Below, piece after piece: positions 11,852 through 21,060 of a stretch of 64,000 nt of DNA. This stretch comes from Callipepla californica brunnescens. Taxonomy: Eukaryota > Chordata > Aves > Galliformes > Odontophoridae. The first letter of the stretch is position 1; the number at the start of each line of letters is the position of its first letter. Below the pieces are notes generated by a model. The model was given only the letters and a program-made list of their open reading frames with translations, had not been told where the DNA came from and ran no database searches. The DNA is taken from positions 124,001 to 188,000 of the forward strand of contig JALIRH010000119.1 of the NCBI GenBank assembly GCA_023055505.1, given 5' to 3'. A program made the translations under genes and the position numbers.

Positions 11852-12432
11852 TGTTATAAGTGTGAAGAACGATACACACCGTCCGCTGCCAATAGTAAGT
11901 AATTTATTAAGTAAGCAATAAACGAGCGAAACAGCACTGGGCGGCCTGGAGTCTCCGCTCCACTAACGGCGCGCACCGGGACCTTCCGACCCCCTCTTTT
12001 TATTGTCTCTTATCTCTGTTTTCTTGTTATTCTTTTCTTTCTGGGCTGCGCCGGCTGGTATTTGGGAGTCATCCTCTGTCTCCTCGCAGAGATGAATGCT
12101 GCCGTGCTTTTCAGCTCCAATTATGTAGGCTTAAGAGAAGGCTCCTGCTTATTATTTTTCTTGTTTTCAATTCTTTAGAAGGTCACTACTATCTGTGCAA
12201 CTATCAGAACTAACGAGACGCGGTGGCCCCATTTTACAAAAACATTCATATATCAATTTTTAAGTCTCCTACAAGCTACATAATTCTAAGAGAAGGAAAA
12301 GATAAACACACTGAAGGATACTGAGGCATCTGTCTTGTGACTGGTTTGATTAACAAGTATAGAAAGTGAAAAACACTGAGACACCGGTTTGATTAACAAG
12401 TATAGAAAGTACAGAACTCAATTTCTATCACA
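11852..12432 (-). repeat. ERV1 5' LTR
   Basis: 581 bp copy of the 3' LTR with about seven substitutions (1.2%). Its outer end abuts satellite B and the GCCCC target duplication. Confidence 0.95.
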
Positions 12433-15400
12433 GCCCCATTGATCCCTATGTCCCCCACTGATCCATACGGCCCCATTGAGTTCTATGGATCCATTGATTC
12501 CTATGGTCCCATTGATTCCTTTGGCCCCATTGATCCCTATGGCCCCATTGAACCTTATGTCCCCATTGATCCCAATGGCCCCATTGATTCCTATGTCCCC
12601 ATTGAGTCCTGTGGCCCCATTGAGTTCTATGGCCCCATTGATTCCTATGTCCCAATGAGTTTCATGGCCACATTGATTCCTATGGTCTCATTGATCCCTA
12701 TGGCCCTATTGAGATCTATGGCACCATTGATAACTATGGCCCCTTTGATTCCTATGGCCCCATTGATCCCTATGGCCCAATTGCGTTCTATGTTCGCATG
12801 GATTCCTATGGCCTTATTGATCCCTATGGCCCCATTGATCCCTATGTCTCCATTGAGTTGTATGGCCCCATTGAGTTCTATGGCTCCATTGATCCCTATG
12901 GCCCATTGAGTTCTATGTCCCCATTGAGTTCTATGGCTCCATTGATCCCTATGGCCCATTAGAGTTCTATGGCCCCATTGAGTTCTATGGCTCTATTGAT
13001 TCCTAAGGCCCCATTGATTCCTATGGTCCCATTGATGACTATGGCCCTATTGATTCTTATGGCCCCATTGATCCCTAAGGTCCCATTGATTCCTGTGGCC
13101 CCATTGATCCCTATGGGCCCACAGAGTTCTATGGTCCCACTGATCCCTATGGTCTAATTGAAACCTATGGTTCCACTTATTCCTATGGCCCCATTGATCC
13201 CTATGGCCCCAGTGATCCCTATGGCCCCATTGAGTTCTAAGGCCCCATTGATCCCTATGGCCCCATTGATCCCTATGTCCCCATTGAGTTCTATGGCCCC
13301 TTTCAGTTCTATGGATCCATTGATTACTATGGTCCCATTGATTCCTATGGCCCCATCGATCCCTATGGCCCCATTGAACCCTATGGCCCCATTGATCCCT
13401 ATGGCCCCATTGATTCCTATGGCCCCATTGATTCCTATGGCCCCATTGAGTTCTATGGCCCAATTGATCCCTATGGCCCCATTGATTCCTATGGCCCAAT
13501 GATTTCTATGGCCACATTGATTCCTATGGTCTCATTGATCCCTATGGCCCTATTGAGATCTATGCCACCATTGATAACTATGGCCCCATTGATTCCTATG
13601 GCCCCACTGATTTTTATGGCTCCATTGAGTTCTATGGCCCCATTGATTTCTATGGCCCTATTGATCCCTTTGGTCTCAGTGATTCCTCTTGCCCCACTGA
13701 GTTCTATGTTCCCACTGATTCCCATGGCCTCATTGATCCCTATGGCCTCATTGATCCCTATGGCCCTTCTGAGTTCTATGGCCCTTCTGAGTTCTATGGC
13801 CCCATTGATTCCTATGGCCCCATTGATTCCTATGGTCCCACTGATCCCTATGGTCTTATTGAAACCTATGGTCCCATTTATTCCTATGGCCCCATTGATC
13901 CCTATGGCCCCAGTGATCCCTATGGCCCCATTGAGTTCTAAGGCCCCATTGATCCCTAAGTCCCCATTGATCCCTATGTCCCCATTGAGTTCTATGGCCC
14001 CATTGATTTCTATGGTCCCATTGATCCATATGGCCCCATTGAGTTCTAGGGATTTATTGATTCCTATGGTCCCATTGATTCCTATGGCCCCATCGATCCC
14101 TATGGCCCCATTGAACCCTATGGCCCCATTGATCCCTATGGCCCCATTGATTCCTATGGCCCCGTTGATTCCTATGGTCCCATTGATCCCTATGGCCCCA
14201 TTGATTCCTATGGCCCCACTGAGTTTTATGGCCCCATTGATCCCTATGGCCCCTTTGATCCCTATAGCCCCATCAATTCCTATGGCCCCATTGATTCCTA
14301 TGGCCCCATTGATTCCTATGGCCCCATTGATCCCTATGGTCCCATTGATCCCTATGGCCCCATTGATCCCTATGGCCCCATTGATCCCTATTGTCCCATT
14401 GATCCCTATGGCCCCATTGAGTTCTATGGCTCCATTGATTCCTATGGCCCCAATGAGTTCTATTGCCCCATTGATTCCTAAGGCCTTTTTGAGTTCTATG
14501 GCCCCATTGATCCCTGTGGCTCCATTGATCCCTATGGCCCCTTTGATCCCTATAGCCCCATTGATTCCTATGGCCCCATTGATTCCTATGGCCCCATTGA
14601 TCCCTATGGTCCCACTGATCCCTATGGCCCCATTGATCCCTATAGTCCCATTGATCCCTATGGCCCCATTGAGTTCTATGGCTCCATTGATTCCTATGGC
14701 CCCATTGATTCCTATGGTCCCATTGATCCCTATGGCCCCATTGAGTTCTATGGCTCCATTGATTCCTATGGCCCCAATGAGTTCTATTGCCCCATTGATT
14801 CCTAAGGCCTTTTTGAGTTCTATGGCCACATTGATTCCTATGGTCCCATTGATCCCTATGGCCCCATTGAGTTCTATGGCCCCATTGATCCCTATGGCCT
14901 ATTTGATTCCTATGGTCCCATTGAGTTCTATGGCGCCATTGAGTTCTATGGCTCCATTGATTCCTATGGCCCCTTTGATTCCTCTGGCCCCATTGATCCC
15001 TATGGTCCCATTGATTCCTATGACCCCATTGATTCCTGTGGCCCCATTGATCCCTATACCCCTCTTAGTTCTTTGGCCCCACGGATTCCTATGGCCCCAT
15101 TGATTCCTATGGTCCCATTGATCCCTATGGCCCCAGTGATCCCTATGGCCCCAGTGATCCCTATGGCTCCATTGAGTTCTAAGGCCCTATTGATCCCTAT
15201 GGCTCCATTGATCCCTATGGCCCCATTGATTCCTATGGCTCCATTGATCCCTATGGCCCCATTGATTCCTATGGCCCCATTGATTTTTATGGCCTTATTG
15301 AGTTCTATGACCCCATTGAGTTCTATGGTCCCATTGATCCATATGGCCCCATTGTTTTCTATGGCTCCATTGATTCCTATGGCCCCTTTGATCCCTATGG

Positions 15401-15474
15401 CCCCATTGAGTTCAATGGCCCCATTGATTCCTATGGCCCTTTGATTCCTATGGCCTCATCAATCCCTATGGCCC
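12433..15474. repeat. Satellite array B, 18-bp unit
   Basis: Same 18-bp satellite between ERV1 and ERV2. It contains an exact-phase duplication of 18 units (324 bp): the rare variant TATTGCCCC followed by AAGGCCTTTTTGAG occurs at 14461 and 14785. A longer repeat of about 844 bp links 12668 with 13512 (marker CCACATTGATTCCTATGGTC followed by TC). A rare block with TATGTTCGCATGGATT (near 12791) also occurs in array A near 5337. Long open frames (for example 13499-15103 plus) are by-products of the unit length. Confidence 0.97.
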
Positions 15475-15904
15475 TGTCAGGGATGTAATAACTCTGGGTA
15501 AGAACAATGGTCTTAAGATGTGGAGCAATGTTGCGTGCAAAGCTTTACTGGAAACCATACTTAGTAACCGAAGCCAGAACGACCAGATCTGATTTCATTA
15601 GAACTAAACGTTATCTGAAGAACTAGATGTTACTAATGGAACAACAAGAACCGTGAAGAATGGTGTACCTATAACAATATGTAATCTATCAAATTGTCAA
15701 CTATAAAGCACTTATGTAAGCTTGCTATAACCAATCAATTTAGCCGAGGACGTGAATCATGTTTATGATCAAAGCATAGAATATCTATATAAGCAGATGT
15801 GTAACCAATAATAAACGAAGCTTCACTCATATTGAGCGTGTGTATGCTTCCCCACGTCACTCTGGGTTAACCTTGGACAAATGCTGCAAACCTAGTTTGC
15901 AACA
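15475..15904 (+). repeat. ERV2 5' LTR
   Basis: 430 bp, TGTCAG...GCAACA. A TATA-like box CTATATAAGC lies near 15784 and a poly(A) signal AATAAA near 15810, about 90 bp before the LTR end, giving a plausible U3-R-U5 layout. Confidence 0.95.
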
Positions 15905-15906
15905 TC

Positions 15907-15924
15907 TGGCGCCCGAACAGGGAC
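15907..15924 (+). promoter_or_regulatory. ERV2 primer binding site, tRNA-Lys3
   Basis: TGGCGCCCGAACAGGGAC two bases after the LTR. This is the 18-base complement of tRNA-Lys3, as in lentiviruses and mouse mammary tumour virus. Confidence 0.95.
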
Positions 15925-16145
15925 CCGAGTGCGTGGTGCTTGGACTAGAGCCTCTGTTGCTTTGTAACAGAGAAGCTGTGTAGCTTCGGTCGACTTCACG
16001 GCAGGACCAGCATAGCAGAATAGCGGAAAAGCTGCGCAGCTTCGGTTAACCGCACAGCGGGACCGGCACGGGATCCAGGGGCTTAGCGATCGGCCGACGC
16101 GATTTCTCCTCCACAGTGTGCCTTTGTTCTTGCTGGACAGAACGG
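15925..16145 (+). other. ERV2 5' leader
   Basis: Leader with two similar segments, each reading GAAGCTGTGTAGCTTCGG or close to it (near 15971 and 16028). Each is self-complementary (GAAGCTG/TAGCTTC) and could form a small hairpin, possibly for dimerisation or packaging. Confidence 0.5.
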
Positions 16146-17804
16146 ATGGAGAGAGAGGTAGCCCAAAATCTTTTATCGTGCTTTTTGGAAAAGCGGGGAA
16201 TTAGTGCTGGCACCCTTAAAGCAGTGCCAAATATTTTGGATTATGGTCAGACGGTGGGGGTTTTCTTGCATGCAGGGACATTATTCAATATCGATCAGTG
16301 GCGCACCTTGGGTGACGTGCTGTGGGATCATGTTATTGATGATAGAAAAGAGGCAAAAAAGCTGATGAGGCCCTGGCGGGAGATTATTAATTGTATAAAG
16401 CGGCATAAGATTGAGCAGGAGGTAGCAGGGCAAGCAGTTGCTCAGCTGCATGGCGGGGCTTCTGCTGCAACTGGTCGAATTGAGGATCCCCCTCAGCCGT
16501 CCCTAGGGATCCCTGTCCCTGTCCGGGTATCAGCGGTGCTGCCTACTGCACCAATGACTGAGGACCCGGAGACAGAACCTGACCTTTTTCCCCCAGAGGA
16601 GGGAAATGGGGATCTCCCACCACCTCCACCCCCGCTATCGTCTTCGGACAATGTTAACAATGGGATAGTCAAAGGCAGAGTTGCTATGAGTATATTGCCT
16701 CGGCCCTTTTGGGCAGAAATCGCGCGGCATGCTGTGGAGCAGGGTCATTCTGATGTGGCTGAGATAATCGGTCAGGCTTTTCCCATTCGATTCGAGCCCA
16801 CAGCAAATGGTGGAGCTCAAGGGGTTCATGTTCCTCTTGGTTGGAAAATGCTATTTCAATTACGTTCTACAGTGTCAGAACATGGGTTGCATAGTGAACC
16901 GGCTCGCCAATTATTAACTTATTTATGGTCTAGCAGTGTACTTGTCCCAGAAGATATAAAAACAATTATGAGAATGATTATGAAGCCGTCAGAACAAGTG
17001 ATGTGGCAGTCCCATTGGCGCCGCTTATGTGAATTGAGTGCTAGCGCGCCACGGGATATGCATGATCCATTGTATCAAGTGACTGCTGACCAATTGATGG
17101 GTAGTAATATGTTTTCCAGACCAGAAATGCAGGTTCAGATGGGGCCTGAAGTTTGTATGGAAAGTATGAATCTAGCGCGAGATGCATATAATATGGTTCG
17201 ATCTTCGAAACCTGCTCCATCTTATTTGTCAATTAAACAAGGTCGGGAAGAATCTTTCGCTAATTTTGTTGATAAAATAACTGAAGCGTTGTCAAATGCA
17301 GATGTACCTGACTGGATGAAACAGTCCTTGTTACGCCAGTGTCTATTAGAAAATAGTAATCAAGCAACAAAAGCAATTCTTGCCACTCTCCCCTTAAATG
17401 CCACTGTCGAAGAAATGTTAGAACGTATGAGCCGAGTGCCTACCCCTACACAAGCGATGTTAAGCTCTGTTATTCAGGATATAGGTGAAAAGCTGGCCGG
17501 AGCTCAGGATCGGGTGTTTGCTGCCTTTGGACCACTGTTGCAGCAAGCTGAGAATAAAGCGGCGTCTTCGACCCCGCGCCCTCAACGTTTCTTCAGGTGT
17601 GGGCGAAATGGCCATTTCCGTAGAAATTGTAAGTCGGATGTATGGTGTGATAACTGTCAGTCAAAAACTCATGCTACGGTCGTATGTCGCTCGGGAAACG
17701 GCAAGCGGAGCGCGAGCCACCGCGCGACGATAACAGTAGCGAGCAATTCTCACTCTCCCCAGCCACACCAGGTAGCCTCGGCCTCGACCTGGCAACATCA
17801 GTAG
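16146..17804 (+). CDS. gag: ERV2 Gag polyprotein
   Basis: Particle-forming polyprotein, 552 codons from the ATG at 16146 (MEREVAQ). The frame is open 10 codons further upstream but without an ATG. There is no Gly2, so the matrix is not of the myristoylated kind. A proline-rich linker (PPPPPPL, about residue 162) is followed by a capsid with a major homology region (IKQGREESFANFVDKI) and two zinc boxes. Box 2 is complete (CDNCQSKTHATVVC). Box 1 reads FFRCGRNGHFRRNC: the first cysteine is a phenylalanine (TTC at 17588-17590 or the adjacent codon), one base from TGC. Gag overlaps pro, and the slip site G GGA AAC lies in the gag frame at 17693-17699. Confidence 0.93.
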   Translation: MEREVAQNLLSCFLEKRGISAGTLKAVPNILDYGQTVGVFLHAGTLFNIDQWRTLGDVLWDHVIDDRKEAKKLMRPWREIINCIKRHKIEQEVAGQAVAQLHGGASAATGRIEDPPQPSLGIPVPVRVSAVLPTAPMTEDPETEPDLFPPEEGNGDLPPPPPPLSSSDNVNNGIVKGRVAMSILPRPFWAEIARHAVEQGHSDVAEIIGQAFPIRFEPTANGGAQGVHVPLGWKMLFQLRSTVSEHGLHSEPARQLLTYLWSSSVLVPEDIKTIMRMIMKPSEQVMWQSHWRRLCELSASAPRDMHDPLYQVTADQLMGSNMFSRPEMQVQMGPEVCMESMNLARDAYNMVRSSKPAPSYLSIKQGREESFANFVDKITEALSNADVPDWMKQSLLRQCLLENSNQATKAILATLPLNATVEEMLERMSRVPTPTQAMLSSVIQDIGEKLAGAQDRVFAAFGPLLQQAENKAASSTPRPQRFFRCGRNGHFRRNCKSDVWCDNCQSKTHATVVCRSGNGKRSASHRATITVASNSHSPQPHQVASASTWQHQ

Positions 17805-18490
17805 ATGTAACGTTGATTGATAATCGGCCACAGAAAATTCCATCGACCGCTGTAGCACCGTTAATAATTAACGATCAACCTCATGGTGCATTACTGATTG
17901 GTCGCTCCTCTGCTGGCATAAGGGGTCTTATGATTATACCCGGCCTCATTGATAAAGACTATACTGGCGTGATATATATTGTTGCTTATACTAGCTTTCC
18001 GCCTGTTCACATTCCCGCGCAATCGTCAATAGCACAGCTTATACCATTACCCCACCTGTCTGCGGCTATGAAAGCTCGCCAAGAAACTCCCAGAGGACAA
18101 GGTGGTTTTGGATCAACTGGAGCATTAGCATTGTTAACAATGCCCCTCGCTAGTAGCCCTGTTACGCCAGTTCTCCTGATACATGAAGATCAAAGGAAAC
18201 ATATTAAAGCCCTCCTAGACACAGGGGCTGATGTTACTATTGTTTCATCAACTGCATGGCCTAAGAATTGGCCAACAGAAAGGGCTGGCAAAGGAGTGGA
18301 GGGTGTAGGAGGCGTTGTTGTGGTGCAACGAAGTGTACATTTGGTGCAAATCTGCATCGACGATCAAACTGCGAATTGTAAAGTGATAGTTATGCCTCTG
18401 CCAATAGGCGTACAAGCATTGATTGGTCGTGACGTTATGGACCAATTGGGTCTTATTCTTACTAACAATTCTCGCCAGACACCTTTTTAG
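17684..18490 (+). CDS. pro: ERV2 Pro: dUTPase plus aspartic protease
   Basis: Made only as a Gag-Pro fusion after the -1 shift; the frame has no ATG-defined start of its own that need be used. The first part is a trimeric-type dUTPase, which removes dUTP to limit uracil in viral DNA. Counting from 17684, the motifs are GLDL (33-36), GRSSAG (73-78), PGLIDKDYTG (86-95), SIAQL (115-119) and the C-terminal glycine-rich RGQGGFGSTG (137-146). Aspartic protease follows with LLDTGAD (178-184) and the flap and GRD region (LIGRDVMD). A dUTPase joined ahead of protease in the pro frame is a betaretroviral feature. The usual arginine of the fourth dUTPase motif is serine here. The frame ends at 18490, a 25-base overlap with pol. 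Confidence 0.92.
   Translation: MSLGKRQAEREPPRDDNSSEQFSLSPATPGSLGLDLATSVDVTLIDNRPQKIPSTAVAPLIINDQPHGALLIGRSSAGIRGLMIIPGLIDKDYTGVIYIVAYTSFPPVHIPAQSSIAQLIPLPHLSAAMKARQETPRGQGGFGSTGALALLTMPLASSPVTPVLLIHEDQRKHIKALLDTGADVTIVSSTAWPKNWPTERAGKGVEGVGGVVVVQRSVHLVQICIDDQTANCKVIVMPLPIGVQALIGRDVMDQLGLILTNNSRQTPF
17693..17699 (+). promoter_or_regulatory. ERV2 gag-pro -1 frameshift site G GGA AAC
   Basis: GGGAAAC is in register with gag codons (GGA at 17694, AAC at 17697), the X XXY YYZ form used at the betaretroviral gag-pro junction. Ten bases downstream, GCGCG (17710-17714) can pair with CGCGC (17721-17725) around a 6-base loop. Pro is in the -1 frame, as required. Confidence 0.88.
18466..18490 (+). promoter_or_regulatory. 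ERV2 pro-pol overlap (second -1 shift, site not canonical)
   Basis: The pol frame opens at 18466, just after a TAA, and pro stops at 18490, so a -1 shift must occur within these 25 bases. No canonical X XXY YYZ heptamer is in register. The best candidate is the T5 run directly before the pro stop (CCT TTT TAG). Either it is a weak shift site or the original one has mutated. Confidence 0.55.
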
Positions 18491-21060
18491 TAACGGCTAC
18501 TGCATGGGCTTTCCCGATCCGTTTGAAGTGGATGACAGATACTCCTATTTGGATCGAGCAGTGGCCGTTGAACCGCGAAAGCCTGGATCAAGCTATGCGA
18601 CTGGTACAGGAGCAATTGCAGGCAGGTCATCTCCAACCTTCGGTAAGTCCCTGGAATACTCCGATATTTGTGATAAAGAAAAAATCAGGGAAGTATCAAT
18701 TGCTGCATGATTTACGCGCAGTGAACGATCAGATGCAAGCAATGGGAGCACTTCAACCTGGTCTCCCAAACCCTGCTATGATTCCTGAAGCATGGCATAT
18801 CCCGATCATTGATCTAAAGGACTGTTTCTTTACGATTAAAATACATCCTGATGATGCAGAACGTTTCGCATTCACAGTTCCTAGTATCAATAAGTCCATG
18901 CCTGCGGCTCGTTATCAGTGGACGGTGTTGCCCCAGGGCATGAAGAACAGCCCTACGATTTGCCAGCTGTTTGTCGATGCAGCCTTGGAGCCTATTCGGC
19001 GACGTTGGCCGCATGCAATTATATATCACTATATGGATGACATTTTGGTAGCACAACCTGACCGGTTTACTCAGGAGCAGGAACAGCTTTTGCAGGACAT
19101 TCTTAATGATCATGGTTTGCAAATTGCCAAGGAGAAAATTCAACAAGAATCTCCTTGGAAATACCTTGGCTGGCAAATCACTGAAGGGACAGTAAGACCG
19201 CAAAAGCTGTCAGTGCGGGTACAACTGAGGACTTTAAATGATGTTCAGAAGTTATTTGGAGATTTACAGTGGCTGCGTCCAATTATAGGCTTTCCCGCGG
19301 CTGACTTAAATATTTTGAGGCCATTATTGAAAGGGTCAGATCCTGCTGCTCCTCTATGCATCACACCTGCACAGCAACAAGCTGTGGAGAGACTATTGTC
19401 TCAGATAGTGAATAAAAGTGTCCAGCGAAGATTACCTATGTTACCCTTAGATTTGACAATTTTTATGAATGATCAGGAACTGATGGGAGCCATCACCCAG
19501 GGAGAGCCTTATCCACAACCTAGAGTACTAGAATGGTTATTCCCTCGACTACAACCTCGCACTACATTGGAAACTCGCCTTGAAGGGTTAGCAGAATTAA
19601 TTAAGAAAGGCCGGCTGCGTGTATGTACAATCGCAGGCACAGATCCTGATCGAATCTATCTGCCAATTAAAAAGGAGATATTGGACTGGTATTTATTGCA
19701 TTCACCCGAGTTGTCCGAAAGTTTGTTGTCATTTACCGACTCCATGGTAAGATCTTTGACCTCTCCCTTGAAAATTATCACAAATTCAACATGGCTAGAA
19801 AAGCCAAAACTCTCATTGAAACCGATAAATGATGCTGTGACAGTCTTCACAGATGCAGGAAAACGGACCCGAAAAGCAGCAGCAGTATGGAGAAATAAAG
19901 ATCAGACACAGTGGCAATCACATGTGATGACAGCTACGCCTGAAGACTCCTTACAGACTCTCGAACTCCTGGCTGTGGTATGGTCGCTCCTGAATTGGGT
20001 ACACCATCCTATCAATATAGTTTCGGATTCGATTTATGTGGTAGGAATTGTTCAAAGAATCGAGGGAGCGCGCATAAGAGACATTTCTAATCAGCGATTG
20101 TTTTCTTTACTATGTACTTTGAAGCGAGCTATTTCCACTCGCACCGCTCAATATTGTGCCTTGCACATTAGAAGCCATCGGACTACTTTGGGTCTAGGAG
20201 AAGGCAATGCGATTGCTGATCAACTAGTATCGCCCGCACTCCCTGTAGACCCATTCCAGCTGGCTCGACAAATGCATGCCATGCATCATCAAAACGCGAA
20301 GGGTTTAAAGCGGCAGTTTGATATTTCATTAACCGACGCACGAGCTATTGTCCGCGCATGCCCGCAGTGTTCAAACCATGGCCCAGGATTAGGTATAGGC
20401 GTGAATCCTAGAGGACTTGGTCCGCTTGAAATTTGGCAAATGGATGTTACTCATGTCCGTAATCTAGGCCGATATCATTACCTACATGTATCAATCGATA
20501 CCTATAGTAAAGTTCTGTGGGCAACCACTCAAAATGGAGAACGAGCAGTCCATGTTATTCGCCATCTCACTGCATGTTTTGCAATTATGGGAGTTCCACA
20601 AAGTATTAAAACTGATAATGCCCCAGCTTATTCAGGAATCAAAGTTCAACAATTTCTACAAAAGTGGGGAGTTAAACATATCTTCGGCATTCCACACTCT
20701 CCAACTGGCCAAGCTGTTATAGAGAGAGCGCATCGTACCCTAAAAATGTATCTCGATAAATTTGATCATCCAGATCCTGGTCAAAAATTACATCATGCTC
20801 TCTTTACATTGAATCATTTATGTGTTCTAGAAGGAGAATCGGTCCCACCTATCATCAAACACCAACAGGGAATTGAGGACACTCCTTCTCCTGTTCAGAA
20901 ATCTACAATGCGTGTAAAGTATCGAGATCCAAAATCTGGAATTTGGTGTGATCCAGCCCCGGTATTATTTATGGGTAGAGGATACATGTGTGTGCTTACT
21001 CCCACAGGTCCACTATGGGGTCCCTACGAAGTGGACACGAGCTGTTATGGAACATCATGA
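18466..21060 (+). CDS. pol: ERV2 Pol: reverse transcriptase, RNase H, integrase
   Basis: Open from 18466 to 21060 with no stop. RT shows the fingers motif (LLHDLRAVN), IDLKDCFF with the first catalytic Asp, LPQGMKNSP and YMDD at 19030-19041. RNase H has its four acidic residues (FTDAG, TLELLAV, VSDSIY, GNAIADQ). Integrase has the H-H/C-C finger (MHAMH...CPQC) and the D-D-E core (QMDVTHV, KTDNAPAYSG, QAVIERA), then a C-terminal domain with tryptophans (GIWCDPAPVLFMGRG). All catalytic residues I can check are present. Its end overlaps the start of the env frame. Confidence 0.95.
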   Translation, partial: QFSPDTFLVTATAWAFPIRLKWMTDTPIWIEQWPLNRESLDQAMRLVQEQLQAGHLQPSVSPWNTPIFVIKKKSGKYQLLHDLRAVNDQMQAMGALQPGLPNPAMIPEAWHIPIIDLKDCFFTIKIHPDDAERFAFTVPSINKSMPAARYQWTVLPQGMKNSPTICQLFVDAALEPIRRRWPHAIIYHYMDDILVAQPDRFTQEQEQLLQDILNDHGLQIAKEKIQQESPWKYLGWQITEGTVRPQKLSVRVQLRTLNDVQKLFGDLQWLRPIIGFPAADLNILRPLLKGSDPAAPLCITPAQQQAVERLLSQIVNKSVQRRLPMLPLDLTIFMNDQELMGAITQGEPYPQPRVLEWLFPRLQPRTTLETRLEGLAELIKKGRLRVCTIAGTDPDRIYLPIKKEILDWYLLHSPELSESLLSFTDSMVRSLTSPLKIITNSTWLEKPKLSLKPINDAVTVFTDAGKRTRKAAAVWRNKDQTQWQSHVMTATPEDSLQTLELLAVVWSLLNWVHHPINIVSDSIYVVGIVQRIEGARIRDISNQRLFSLLCTLKRAISTRTAQYCALHIRSHRTTLGLGEGNAIADQLVSPALPVDPFQLARQMHAMHHQNAKGLKRQFDISLTDARAIVRACPQCSNHGPGLGIGVNPRGLGPLEIWQMDVTHVRNLGRYHYLHVSIDTYSKVLWATTQNGERAVHVIRHLTACFAIMGVPQSIKTDNAPAYSGIKVQQFLQKWGVKHIFGIPHSPTGQAVIERAHRTLKMYLDKFDHPDPGQKLHHALFTLNHLCVLEGESVPPIIKHQQGIEDTPSPVQKSTMRVKYRDPKSGIWCDPAPVLFMGRGYMCVLTPTGPLWGPYEVDTSCYGTS

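Larger units (their letters stand above)
5810..12432 (-). mobile_element. ERV1: gammaretrovirus-like provirus, tRNA-His primed, defective
   Basis: Complete LTR-to-LTR provirus on the minus strand, 6623 bp. It is flanked by the 5-bp target duplication GCCCC (5805-5809 and 12433-12437) taken from the satellite unit. Order in element sense: 5' LTR, primer site, gag, readthrough stop, protease fused to an RT remnant, RNase H, integrase, env transmembrane remnant, polypurine tract, 3' LTR. Gammaretroviral features are a single zinc knuckle, PPPPY late motif, gag and pro in one frame separated by a stop, and a CX6CC transmembrane env. The RT catalytic core and env surface subunit are absent, so it cannot be autonomous. 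The two LTRs differ at about 7 of 581 positions, which implies recent insertion. Confidence 0.95.

Noticed and set aside
12433..15474. Possible CRISPR-like array
   Set aside because: The repeats are head-to-tail 18-bp units without unique spacers, in a vertebrate genome.
18423..18710. Second frame at the start of ERV2 pol
   Set aside because: It is a shadow of the RT frame. The true pol frame carries the RT motifs and fits the -1 arithmetic.
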